Positions 9,791-16,333 of a DNA stretch of 18,248 nucleotides are shown here, piece after piece; positions within the stretch are counted from its first letter, which is position 1, and every line of letters starts with the position of its first letter. The notes below the pieces were generated by a model that saw only the letters and a list, made by a program, of their open reading frames with translations, did not search any database and was not told the origin of the DNA. The stretch covers positions 1 to 18,248 of the forward strand of contig JARLHB010000281.1 in the NCBI GenBank assembly GCA_031292465.1, written 5' to 3'. The position numbers and the translations under genes are program-made. The DNA is from Ignavibacteriaceae bacterium. GTDB lineage: Bacteria; Bacteroidota; Ignavibacteria; Ignavibacteriales; Ignavibacteriaceae.

Positions 9791-10018
9791 TTAAGAAGCG
9801 TTCTTGGAGGCTTTTTTAGCGGAAGAAGAGGTTTCTTTGTTTTTGTAATCTGTTTGATAAAATCCTGTACCTTTAAATATCGGCGTTAAACCGGGTCCTA
9901 TTAACCTTTTAACAGCGCCTTTACATTTTGGGCAGACTTTTATTGGTTCATCCTTCATAGATTGAAAGACTTCAAACATATGACCACATTTTTTACATTT
10001 ATATTCATAAGTTGGCAT
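9791..10018 (-). CDS. FmdB-family small zinc-ribbon protein
   Basis: A 75-residue protein beginning MPTYEYKCKKCGHMFEVFQS, the hallmark of the FmdB/CxxC-CxxC-SSSS family. Two knuckles, Cys8-x2-Cys11 and Cys29-x2-Cys32, should bind one zinc ion. A Gly/Pro/Phe segment (GTGFYQTDYK) and a Ser/Ala/Lys-rich tail follow, both usual for the family. Named after a putative regulator of formamidase and methylamidase genes, the family has no well-established biochemical role and is widespread as a lone housekeeping gene. It is transcribed alone, divergent from the lipoprotein gene and convergent with the barrel gene. Confidence 0.9.
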   Translation of the reverse strand: MPTYEYKCKKCGHMFEVFQSMKDEPIKVCPKCKGAVKRLIGPGLTPIFKGTGFYQTDYKNKETSSSAKKASKNAS

Positions 10019-10034
10019 ATATAACGACCATAAA

Positions 10035-10077
10035 AATTTCTATTTAAATTTACTTAAATTTTATAATAATTTCTATT
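10035..10077. repeat. Direct repeat AATTTCTATT in a divergent intergenic region
   Basis: AATTTCTATT occurs at 10035-10044 and again at 10068-10077, with start points 33 bases apart, about three helical turns. It lies between the divergent fmdB-like and lipoprotein genes. The region is extremely AT-rich, so chance is a real possibility. Confidence 0.3.
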
Positions 10078-10149
10078 ATTTAACTGAAAATGTTATCTTT
10101 ATTACATCAAAATTTAAGACTTATTTACTAACAATTCTTTTTTAACGCG

Positions 10150-10809
10150 GTGAAAAAATTAATAATAGCTGTTCTTGCCTCATTGGTTTTTAGCGGATGT
10201 TTAAATTACATTCAGGATGTACAGCTTTATGCAGATGGATCAGGCTCTATGAAGGTTACCTTCTGGACTAAGATGCCTGATAATGAGAGTAACAAAATTC
10301 TTGATAAAGTCGGAATTTTTAATGTGGATTCGTTAAGGCATCAGTTTTCTTCTAATTATGTGACAATTAAGAAAATTAGTGTTTACGTAGATTCTACCGA
10401 CAGTACAAATCATGCAATTATCGATCTTACTTTTAATCATATAGATTCATTAAACAAAACTAAAGCCTTTTTATCTTCCGAGTTTTCACTAAAGAATGGG
10501 GCAGAACACCAAAAGATATTTACCCAGTTTATTCCTCCGATTACCACAGGCTTTGGTGTTAACAGCGATGCGTTTCATGTTACCTATAAATATACGTTCG
10601 GTGGAGATATAATTACAGATAACTGTACAGCCAAAAAAGGAAGAACATTAATCTGGGATTATTCGCTTGCGGAAATAGGAAGCGGTAAAACTATTTCAGT
10701 TACATTCAGGCCGTTCAAATTAAAAGAAACTCCGCCTTGGATTTATGCCCTTTCCGGCCTTGTCCTTTTGATAGTTATAATATTTCTATTAAAGAAAAAG
10801 AAGGACTAA
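10150..10809 (+). CDS. Putative lipoprotein with a C-terminal membrane anchor
   Basis: A 219-residue protein starting at GTG. The N-terminus MKKLIIAVLASLVFSGC is a short charged region, a hydrophobic core and a lipobox-like end, so Cys17 is the probable lipidated residue; Phe at -3 is unusual but tolerated. The following YIQDVQLYADGSGSMKVTFW pattern resembles LppM-like lipoprotein domains, a weak recognition from pattern alone. The middle is beta-rich. The C-terminus has one transmembrane helix at about residues 197-214 followed by KKKK, a cytoplasmic anchor by the positive-inside rule. Both ends would thus sit at the inner membrane with the domain in the periplasm. No SD is visible before the GTG. 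The gene appears monocistronic. Function unknown. Confidence 0.75.
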   Translation: MKKLIIAVLASLVFSGCLNYIQDVQLYADGSGSMKVTFWTKMPDNESNKILDKVGIFNVDSLRHQFSSNYVTIKKISVYVDSTDSTNHAIIDLTFNHIDSLNKTKAFLSSEFSLKNGAEHQKIFTQFIPPITTGFGVNSDAFHVTYKYTFGGDIITDNCTAKKGRTLIWDYSLAEIGSGKTISVTFRPFKLKETPPWIYALSGLVLLIVIIFLLKKKKD

Positions 10810-10863
10810 ACCTTAATTTTTGCAATATTTCAATGATTTTAATGCTTTTGGAATTTAATTTTA

Positions 10864-10892
10864 TTGACTTGCCATAAGGTTTTAATTATATT
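10864..10892 (+). promoter_or_regulatory. Sigma70-type promoter for the prs-rplY-pth operon
   Basis: TTGACT (10864-10869) and TATATT (10887-10892) are separated by 17 bases, 42 bases before the prs start. Both hexamers are close to consensus and the spacing is ideal. It is not of the TTTG / TAnnTTTG type known from Bacteroidia. Confidence 0.55.
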
Positions 10893-10933
10893 TATTGTCT
10901 ATTTTTGAAAATAATTGATAAAATTGGTACTCG

Positions 10934-11881
10934 ATGGTTAAAGGTGACTATAAGATTTTTGCCGGCAGTTCTAATATAGAATTAGCCCAAAAGATAGCTA
11001 AGAAATTAGATATGCGTTTAGGCGCAATTGAGTTAAAGAGATTTAGCGATAATGAAATTTGGGTTAAGTACGGTGAAAACATTCGCGGCTCCGATGTATT
11101 TATTATTCAGCCGACAAATCCTCCTGCTGAAAATTTATTAGAGCTTTTAATTATGGTTGATGCAGCTAAAAGAGCCTCTGCAAAAAGGATTACTGCTGTA
11201 ATACCATATTTCGGATATTCAAGACAGGACAGGAAAGATCAGCCAAGAGTTTCAATTTCGGCTAAGCTTGTGGCAAACCTTATTACGGTTGCCGGGGCTG
11301 ACCGCGTAATGACAATGGATCTTCATGCTTCGCAGATTCAGGGCTTCTTTGACATTCCTTTTGACCATTTATACGGCTCATCGGTTTTTGCGGGGCTGTT
11401 TGATGATCTAAAAGAAAACCTTGTTGTGGTTTCTCCCGATGTAGGTGGCATTAAATTAGCAAGATCTTATGCTAAAAGATTACACGCTGATCTTGTTGTT
11501 ATTGATAAAAGAAGGCCCAAACAAAATCTTGCAGAGGTAGTTCACATTATTGGTAATGTAGAAAATAAGGACGTTCTTTTAGTTGATGACCTTATTGATA
11601 CAGCAGGCACTTTTGTAGGCGCTATTGAGGCGCTAAAGAAAAAGGGCGCACGGAATATTTACGGAGCGATTACGCATCCTATACTTTCCGGACAGGCAAT
11701 AGAACGTATAAATAACTCTGATTTAACAAAGTTATACGTCTCTGATACCATCCCTATTAGAAAAGGTGCAGATTTAAAGAAAATTTCGGTTATTTCAGCT
11801 GCCGGCATATTTGCCGAAGCTATTCGTAGAACATATAATAATGAATCAATTAGTTCGCTGTTTGATATAGACAAAAGTTAA
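10934..11881 (+). CDS. prs: Ribose-phosphate pyrophosphokinase (PRPP synthetase)
   Basis: Transfers pyrophosphate from ATP to ribose-5-phosphate to make PRPP, the precursor of purines, pyrimidines, NAD, His and Trp; cytoplasmic. The 315 residues are the normal class I length. Diagnostic segments are FSDNEIWVKYGENIRG (37-52), the ATP-contacting YFGYSRQDRK (92-101), the magnesium-binding signature DLHASQIQGFFDIP (129-142), the flexible-loop region around DKRRPK (191-196), and the PRPP-binding loop LLVDDLIDTAGT (215-226). It is the first gene of a prs-rplY-pth cluster, an arrangement common in many bacterial phyla. The start follows ACTCG with no clear SD. No anomalies seen. Confidence 0.97.
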   Translation: MVKGDYKIFAGSSNIELAQKIAKKLDMRLGAIELKRFSDNEIWVKYGENIRGSDVFIIQPTNPPAENLLELLIMVDAAKRASAKRITAVIPYFGYSRQDRKDQPRVSISAKLVANLITVAGADRVMTMDLHASQIQGFFDIPFDHLYGSSVFAGLFDDLKENLVVVSPDVGGIKLARSYAKRLHADLVVIDKRRPKQNLAEVVHIIGNVENKDVLLVDDLIDTAGTFVGAIEALKKKGARNIYGAITHPILSGQAIERINNSDLTKLYVSDTIPIRKGADLKKISVISAAGIFAEAIRRTYNNESISSLFDIDKS

Positions 11882-11900
11882 CATTAGTTCCGGAGATAAA

Positions 11901-12533
11901 ATGGAAAAAGTAGTATTAAAAGCAAGAGTAAGAAAAAGTATTTCAAAGTCGGCTCGTAGTGAATTGCGCAAAGCTGGTAATATTCCTGGCGTTTATTATT
12001 CTAAACACGGCAGCCCTATCGCGATAGATGTTGCTGAAAAAGAGATTAATCCGCTTGTTTATACTACAGAAACACATCTTATATCTCTTCAGTTAGACAG
12101 TAATGAAGAACTGGATTGCGTTATAAAAGATATTCAATTCGATCCGATTACAGACAGAGTTATTCACTTTGATCTGTTAGGGTTAACAAGCGGTGAGAAA
12201 TTCCAGCTTGAAGTACCGATTGTATTTCACGGTAACCCGGTTGGCGTTAAAGAAGGCGGTATTGTTCAGACATTACTGCATAAATTAGATATTGAATGTT
12301 TCCCAAAGGATATACCTCAGCGTATAGATATAAATATACAGAGCTTAAAGCTGGGCGATGCTATCCATGTTAAAGATATGAATCTTGAAAACCTGACTAT
12401 CCTTAACCGGGAAGATGCTGTAATAGTTGAAGTTACACATCCTAAGGCTGAAAAAGAACCTGTGGCTGAAGAAGCCGCCCCTGCCGAACCTGAAGTAATC
12501 GGTAAGGAAAAGGCTGAAAAAGAAGAAGAATAA
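11901..12533 (+). CDS. rplY: 50S ribosomal protein bL25 (Ctc/TL5 long form)
   Basis: A 210-residue, two-domain 5S-rRNA-binding protein of the large subunit. Residues ~5-90 are the bL25 domain (RKSISKSARSELRKAGNIPG, later LDCVIKDIQFDPITDRVIHF), and ~95-185 the TL5/Ctc beta domain (VPIVFHGNPVGVKEGGIVQ, then DINIQSLKLGDAIHVKDM). The acidic Ala/Glu/Lys/Pro-rich tail from about 186 is typical of this lineage and probably disordered. A GGAG SD lies a few bases before the ATG. It begins 19 bases after the prs stop, consistent with co-transcription. Confidence 0.95.
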   Translation: MEKVVLKARVRKSISKSARSELRKAGNIPGVYYSKHGSPIAIDVAEKEINPLVYTTETHLISLQLDSNEELDCVIKDIQFDPITDRVIHFDLLGLTSGEKFQLEVPIVFHGNPVGVKEGGIVQTLLHKLDIECFPKDIPQRIDINIQSLKLGDAIHVKDMNLENLTILNREDAVIVEVTHPKAEKEPVAEEAAPAEPEVIGKEKAEKEEE

Positions 12534-12545
12534 TCTGATATTATT

Positions 12546-13130
12546 GTGCGTGTTATTTTAGGTATAGGAAATCCCGGGAATAAATACAAAAATAACAGGC
12601 ACAATGCCGGATTTAAATTATTAGATTATTTTGCTGCTAAAAATTCACTTTCTTTTATTCCCTCTAAAGGCAGTTATTATTATTGCAAAGATAAGTTTGC
12701 CGATATTGATTACTGCCTTGTAAAACCCACTACTTATGTCAATAATACCGGGGTTGCAGCCGCAGAGCTGGTTGAAACCCTTAATGTTGGCATACAGGAC
12801 TTCCTTATTATTCATGATGATATTAACCTTGATATAGGTAAAATTAAAGTTAAGTTGTCCGGCGGCGATGGTGGGCATAATGGAATCAATTCTGTTATAT
12901 ACCATCTCGTTTCTAATGAATTCACCAGGCTGCGAATAGGCGTTGGGAATAGCTTTGATAGAGGCCGGATGGCAGATTATGTCCTTTCGGATTTTAATTC
13001 TGAAGAAGAGAAGGTTTTGGAAACAGTTTTTGAATCCGGTAGTATTCTTATTGAAGAGTTCATTAAAGGAGGTACCAAGCAGATACTGGATGCCAATAGT
13101 TTAATAACCGGTAAAAGGAAAGAAATATAG
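12546..13130 (+). CDS. pth: Peptidyl-tRNA hydrolase
   Basis: Cleaves the ester bond of peptidyl-tRNA released by stalled ribosomes and so recycles tRNA. The 194 residues fit the bacterial Pth family. Key residues are visible: VILGIGNPGNKY with Asn9, catalytic His19 in NRHNAGF, Asn66 in KPTTYVN, Asp91 in HDD, and Asn112 in GGHNGI, followed by FTRLRIGVG and MADYVLSDF. The TYMN of most homologues is TYVN here, a mild change. The start is GTG (MRVILG), only 12 bases after the rplY stop and without an SD, so translation is probably coupled. It ends the operon. No T-tailed hairpin follows directly. Confidence 0.96.
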   Translation: MRVILGIGNPGNKYKNNRHNAGFKLLDYFAAKNSLSFIPSKGSYYYCKDKFADIDYCLVKPTTYVNNTGVAAAELVETLNVGIQDFLIIHDDINLDIGKIKVKLSGGDGGHNGINSVIYHLVSNEFTRLRIGVGNSFDRGRMADYVLSDFNSEEEKVLETVFESGSILIEEFIKGGTKQILDANSLITGKRKEI

Positions 13131-13280
13131 AATTTTGAAAAACAGCAGCAGGTTTAAAAATTACAACATTAGTTGAACTTTCCCGGAAAAAATATCTTGA
13201 AAATGGTTAAAATTCTAATGTTTTTGTAATTTTGTAGTTGTAAAAATGGTAAATATTTAGTAAAACCGGCTTGTAATTGC

Positions 13281-13305
13281 AGTACTAATTAAATAAATTA
13301 GTACT
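13281..13305. promoter_or_regulatory. Perfect 10-bp dyad upstream of rpsF, candidate operator
   Basis: AGTACTAATT (13281-13290), spacer AAATA, AATTAGTACT (13296-13305): perfectly matched arms. The right arm occupies the -35 position of a TATAAT at 13323-13328 (17 bases from the arm's end to the box), and the bases there do not resemble TTGACA. This is what an operator or activator site over the promoter would look like. No binding protein is known for it. Confidence 0.55.
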
Positions 13306-13322
13306 TCGTTCTTAAATAAATA

Positions 13323-13328
13323 TATAAT
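13323..13328 (+). promoter_or_regulatory. -10 box TATAAT for the rpsF-ssb-rpsR-rplI operon
   Basis: A consensus TATAAT 60 bases before the rpsF start. No good -35 lies 16-18 bases upstream; the dyad described at 13281-13305 is there instead. The inferred transcript would have a leader of roughly 50 bases. Confidence 0.45.
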
Positions 13329-13336
13329 TAACCCCT

Positions 13337-13358
13337 GCTCTCATAGAAAAATGAGGGC
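13337..13358 (+). promoter_or_regulatory. rpsF leader stem-loop just before the SD
   Basis: GCTCTCAT (13337-13344) pairs with ATGAGGGC (13351-13358), 8 bp with one G-U, around the loop AGAAAA. It ends about 12 bases before the extended SD. rpsF leaders in several phyla carry an S6:S18-binding RNA. The conserved CCG of that motif is not seen here, so identity is not claimed. Confidence 0.4.
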
Positions 13359-13369
13359 CAAATAGACCA

Positions 13370-13379
13370 AAGGAGGTGA
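13370..13379 (+). promoter_or_regulatory. Full-length SD of rpsF (AAGGAGGTGA)
   Basis: Ten bases complementary to the complete 3' end of 16S rRNA, nine bases before the ATG at 13389. It is the strongest SD in the window; the other genes have GGAG-type or no SD. Confidence 0.75.
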
Positions 13380-13388
13380 CTAGACTAA

Positions 13389-13820
13389 ATGCGGACAAAT
13401 ATATACGAAAGTGCAGTAATGATAAATGCTGCATTGGATGATGAACTAATCGATTCCATCATTTCGAGGATTAAAGAAACCATCATTAATAATGGCGGCG
13501 AAATAAGGGAAATAGAGAATTGGGGAAGGAAAAGATTAGCATATGTGGTAAAGAAAAGTAAAATCGGTTATTATGCTATCTTCAGGTTTACTGCCCCATC
13601 TAAAATAATTGCCAAACTTGAAAGATTTTTTTCACTTGACGAACAAATTCTAAGATATTTAACTATAAAACTTGACGGAGATGCAGTAGAATATTTAGAA
13701 AAAAACAAAGTAGCTCCGGTTGAAGAAGCTGTAGCTCCTGTTTCTGTTCCTGTTGCAGTGGAAGCTGAGGCAACGGCTGTTAAAGAAAGTGAAAAGGAAG
13801 TAGATGAAAGTGGTAAATAA
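13389..13820 (+). CDS. rpsF: 30S ribosomal protein bS6
   Basis: A small-subunit protein that binds 16S rRNA as a dimer with bS18 on the platform. Residues ~1-100 are the bS6 ferredoxin-like fold: YESAVMINAALDDE, IENWGRKRLAYVVKKSKIGYY, and LDEQILRYLTIKLD. The tail from about residue 105 is rich in Val, Pro, Ala and Glu and ends acidic (EKEVDESGK); such tails vary and are common in bS6. It is the first gene of rpsF-ssb-rpsR-rplI. Its full-length SD, leader hairpin and upstream dyad make it the regulated entry to the operon. Confidence 0.96.
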   Translation: MRTNIYESAVMINAALDDELIDSIISRIKETIINNGGEIREIENWGRKRLAYVVKKSKIGYYAIFRFTAPSKIIAKLERFFSLDEQILRYLTIKLDGDAVEYLEKNKVAPVEEAVAPVSVPVAVEAEATAVKESEKEVDESGK

Positions 13821-13853
13821 CTAATAACTTAAGATTAAGTACGGAGGAAAACC

Positions 13854-14339
13854 ATGGCCGATTTGAAGATGCCTGAAATAAACTATGTTATTGTAGCGGG
13901 AAACTTAACTAAAGACCCTGTTTTCCGGCAAACTACAAATAGCACTCCTGTTGTTAATTTTTCTATTGCTTCTAATAGAAAATATAAAGATAGCACAAAT
14001 CAATGGCAGGAAGATGTTTGTTATGTGGGCATTGTAGCATGGAATAAGCTTGCTGAAAGCTGCCGTGATCGACTTAAAAAGGGATCTGCCGTTTTAGTAG
14101 ACGGCGAACTGCAAAGCAGAAGTTGGAAATCAGACGAAGGGCACAATCGCAGCATCGTTGAAATAAAGGCCAGACGGATCCAATTCCTTAATAAAAGAGT
14201 TAAGATGAACGGTGAAGAAACAGAAGATCATTTTGAAGAAGATGTTATTTCTGATGAAGAAGTTATAGAAAGTGTGGATTTCACCGATGATTCATTTGAC
14301 AAGTTCTTATCAAGCGAAGAATCTGATTTATTAAAGTAA
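13854..14339 (+). CDS. ssb: Single-stranded DNA-binding protein
   Basis: Coats single-stranded DNA in replication, recombination and repair. Residues ~8-115 are the OB fold (INYVIVAGNLTKDPVFR, VVNFSIASNRKYKD, CYVGIVAWNKLAESC, KGSAVLVDGELQSRSW, VEIKARRIQFL). The acidic remainder (EETEDHFEEDVISDEEVIES) is the usual disordered linker. The usual C-terminal partner-docking tip D-D-x-I/L-P-F is missing: the protein ends SEESDLLK, and the nearest look-alike, DDSFDKFL, is internal. Start chosen at 13854, seven bases after an exact GGAGG SD core. It begins 33 bases after rpsF, in the widespread rpsF-ssb-rpsR order. Another ssb elsewhere in the genome may carry the normal tip. Confidence 0.94.
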   Translation: MADLKMPEINYVIVAGNLTKDPVFRQTTNSTPVVNFSIASNRKYKDSTNQWQEDVCYVGIVAWNKLAESCRDRLKKGSAVLVDGELQSRSWKSDEGHNRSIVEIKARRIQFLNKRVKMNGEETEDHFEEDVISDEEVIESVDFTDDSFDKFLSSEESDLLK

Positions 14340-14351
14340 TTTTGGTGTAAA

Positions 14352-14582
14352 ATGAAAAAAGAAATAAAGACAAAAAAAGTATGTAGGTTCACTCAGAACA
14401 AAGTCACGTACATCGATTATAAAGATGTGAAGCTTTTGCAAAAGTATGTTACCGAGCAGGGTAAAATAATTCCTAAAAGGATAACAGGAACCAGTTCTAA
14501 ATATCAAAGACAATTATCACTAGCTATCAAACGTGCAAGACACATGGCTTTACTGCCGTTTGTTTCAGATACCGTTAGATAG
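14352..14582 (+). CDS. rpsR: 30S ribosomal protein bS18
   Basis: A 76-residue small-subunit protein, partner of bS6 on the 30S platform near the mRNA exit and the anti-SD helix. The conserved core is complete: VCRFTQNKVTYIDYKD, GKIIPKRITGTSSKYQRQL, AIKRARHMALLPF. It has a single Cys (Cys11). It starts 12 bases after the ssb stop with only a weak GG-rich SD, so translation may be coupled to ssb. A normal length for the family. Confidence 0.97.
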   Translation: MKKEIKTKKVCRFTQNKVTYIDYKDVKLLQKYVTEQGKIIPKRITGTSSKYQRQLSLAIKRARHMALLPFVSDTVR

Positions 14583-14603
14583 CATTATATTTTTGGAGAA
14601 GAA

Positions 14604-15047
14604 ATGAAAGTTATATTAAGGCAAAACTATGAGTCGCTTGGGCAAGTTGGCGATTTGGTTGAAGTGAAAGAGGGCTTTGCCAGAAATTTTTTAATTCCCC
14701 GTAAAATTGCCTATACTGCTTTGAAAGGAAATGTTCTTGCTCTTGAAGAGGAGAAGAAGAACCTTGCAAAGAAAAAACAGCAGGAAATTCACGCTGCCGA
14801 AACTCTTGCATCTGAAATTGAAAAAGTTTCAGTCACTATTCCTGTTCAGGTCGGTGAAGAAGACAAAATTTTTGGCTCAGTAACTACTCAAATGATTGCT
14901 GATGCTCTCAAGGAAAAGGGCTATGATATAGATAAAAGGAAAATTGAAATCGAAGAGCCTATTAAATCTCTCGGTATCTATGGTATTAGTATCAAGCTTC
15001 ATCCCAGTGTTACTTCAAACATTAAAGTTTGGGTAGTGCGCGAGTAA
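14604..15047 (+). CDS. rplI: 50S ribosomal protein bL9
   Basis: A 147-residue large-subunit protein binding 23S rRNA at the base of the L1 stalk. The N-domain signature is clear at residues 1-38 (MKVILRQNYESLGQVGDLVE, then KEGFARNFLIPRKIA). A long Lys/Glu-rich connecting helix runs about 48-75, and the C-domain follows with VGEEDKIFGSVTTQMIADAL and ending IKVWVV. SD GGAG is present before the ATG. It is the last gene of the rpsF operon; a strong terminator lies 18 bases past its stop. Confidence 0.97.
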   Translation: MKVILRQNYESLGQVGDLVEVKEGFARNFLIPRKIAYTALKGNVLALEEEKKNLAKKKQQEIHAAETLASEIEKVSVTIPVQVGEEDKIFGSVTTQMIADALKEKGYDIDKRKIEIEEPIKSLGIYGISIKLHPSVTSNIKVWVVRE

Positions 15048-15065
15048 ATGTATTTGGGTAAAACA

Positions 15066-15095
15066 AAAAAAGGAAAGCTTAGGCTTTCCTTTTTT
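15066..15095. terminator. Bidirectional rho-independent terminator between rplI and rpmB
   Basis: A 13-bp perfect hairpin, AAAAAAGGAAAGC / GCTTTCCTTTTTT, around the loop TTAG (15079-15082). The six-T run serves the plus strand and the six-A run serves the minus strand. It therefore ends both the rpsF-rplI operon and the convergent rpmB. Confidence 0.92.
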
Positions 15096-15118
15096 ACTTT
15101 TAAACTTGCAGATTTAGT

Positions 15119-15358
15119 TTATCTTACTCTTATTACCTTTTCAGTAACTAATTTTGCTACTTCAGATGTTCCGTTTCTTGAAATAGTTCTGATAGCTTTT
15201 GCCGATAATTTTAATGATACAAATCTGTTCAATTCCTGAACCCAGATTCTTTTCTTTTGTAAATTTGGTAGAAATCTTCTTTTTCTTCTGTTATGTGCAT
15301 GAGATACGTGATTTCCTGATACAGGGCCTATTCCTGTTAACTGACACCTTCTGGACAT
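15119..15358 (-). CDS. rpmB: 50S ribosomal protein bL28
   Basis: A 79-residue basic large-subunit protein. MSRRCQLTGIGPVSGNHVSH followed by AHNRRKRRFLPNLQKKRIWV is the bL28 signature, and the end KAIRTISRNG is also typical. Only one Cys of the usual zinc-ribbon set is present (Cys5), so it is the zinc-free form. An AAGGAG SD lies seven bases before the ATG. It is monocistronic, convergent with rplI, and shares its terminator. rpmG, often next to rpmB, is not adjacent here. Confidence 0.96.
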   Translation of the reverse strand: MSRRCQLTGIGPVSGNHVSHAHNRRKRRFLPNLQKKRIWVQELNRFVSLKLSAKAIRTISRNGTSEVAKLVTEKVIRVR

Positions 15359-15429
15359 TTAATACTCCTTGAAATCTTACCCATTAAATTAAATCTTAAA
15401 CCCAAATATAATAAATTTCTTCTTAAAAA

Positions 15430-15458
15430 ATAGTAGATTTTCCTATTTTTTTAGCCAA
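15430..15458 (-). promoter_or_regulatory. Candidate promoter for rpmB
   Basis: Read on the minus strand, TTGGCT (15453-15458) and TACTAT (15430-15435) are 17 bases apart, about 70 bases before the rpmB start. Spacing is ideal and both hexamers are reasonable. The AT-rich background makes chance matches possible. Confidence 0.4.
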
Positions 15459-15634
15459 ATTTAAATCTTGTTGTGAGCAATAATAAACAAAAGTAAATAA
15501 TATTGATAATTAAGTTTTCCTTTGTATCTTATACCTGTGTGTGCTAAAGTTCTAATGAAAAATGCGAATAAGCGGGTTATCTTGTTCTTTTATTGCATTT
15601 TTAGACAAACATTATCTTACGAAAGGAGCTTTTT

Positions 15635-16246
15635 ATGGAGTATTATGAGCTTCATCCTCAGAATCCCCAATTGAGATATATCAATAAAGCAGTTGAAGTA
15701 CTAAAAAACGGAGGGGTAATCATTTATCCTACAGATACTGTTTATGGTATTGGATGTGATATTTTTAATAAAGAGGCCCTGGAAAGAATATTCAGTATAA
15801 AAAATGATAGCGCTACAAAACTACTTAGTTTTGTCTGTGCTAATCTCAAGGATATCTCTACATATGCTAAAGTTTCCGATTATGCCTATAAGTCTATGAA
15901 ACGTTTATTACCGGGGCCGTATACTTTTATACTCCCGGCTGCTAAACTTGTACCTAAGAAATTATGGAGCAAAAGAAAAACCGTTGGTATACGTGTGCCT
16001 AATCATTCTGTTTCTATTAAGCTTGTTGAAGAATTGGGCAACCCGATTATAAGTACCAGTGTAACTAACAGGAAAGGCGAGATTTTATTTGACCCGTTTG
16101 AAATTAGAAATATTTTTAATTCGCAGGTAGATTTAATGCTTGCAACTGGAAGCCTTTCAGGCGGCCTGTCCAGTATTGTTGATTTGAGTATGGATGAACC
16201 GGAAGTAATAAGGCAGGGCGCCGGCGATGTAAGCTTATTTGTTTAA
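15635..16246 (+). CDS. yciO: YciO-type protein of the YrdC/Sua5/TsaC family
   Basis: A 203-residue protein with one YrdC fold (about residues 13-195). Recognisable segments are GGVIIYPTDTVYGIGCD (26-42), LPGPYTFIL (92-100), KRKTVGIRVP (113-122), STSV (140-143) and SIVDL. The opening LHPQNPQLRYINKAVE and the close VIRQGAGDVSLFV resemble E. coli YciO more than TsaC. TsaC/Sua5 makes threonylcarbamoyl-AMP for the tRNA t6A modification; the role of YciO is less settled. If the genome has no other family member, this could be the t6A enzyme. A good AAAGGAG SD precedes the ATG. It is a single gene with a terminator 25 bases past the stop. Confidence 0.85.
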   Translation: MEYYELHPQNPQLRYINKAVEVLKNGGVIIYPTDTVYGIGCDIFNKEALERIFSIKNDSATKLLSFVCANLKDISTYAKVSDYAYKSMKRLLPGPYTFILPAAKLVPKKLWSKRKTVGIRVPNHSVSIKLVEELGNPIISTSVTNRKGEILFDPFEIRNIFNSQVDLMLATGSLSGGLSSIVDLSMDEPEVIRQGAGDVSLFV

Positions 16247-16271
16247 GTAATATATTAAAATTAAATCATAA

Positions 16272-16309
16272 AAAAGGCTGGCTAAGTTTTTCATTCTTGC
16301 CAGCCTTTT
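16272..16309. terminator. Bidirectional terminator between yciO and the dehydrogenase gene
   Basis: An 11-bp hairpin, AAAAGGCTGGC / GCCAGCCTTTT, with a 16-base loop (16283-16298). It has a T-run on the plus side and an A-run (16270-16275) that becomes a T-run on the minus strand, so it serves both convergent genes. Confidence 0.88.
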
Positions 16310-16333
16310 ACTTTTAAAGAATAAAGCTGAATA

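Noticed and set aside
14331..14513. Minus-strand frame over the ssb-rpsR junction
   Set aside because: It is antisense to bS18, whose plus-strand signature is complete.
15048..15239. Plus-strand 63-codon frame starting at the base after the rplI stop
   Set aside because: It runs through the terminator hairpin and then antisense to the clear bL28 gene.
15503..15530. Promoter TTGATA / TATCTT before yciO
   Set aside because: The -10 is poor and the spacer is 16; in such AT-rich sequence this match is not better than background, so it was not listed.
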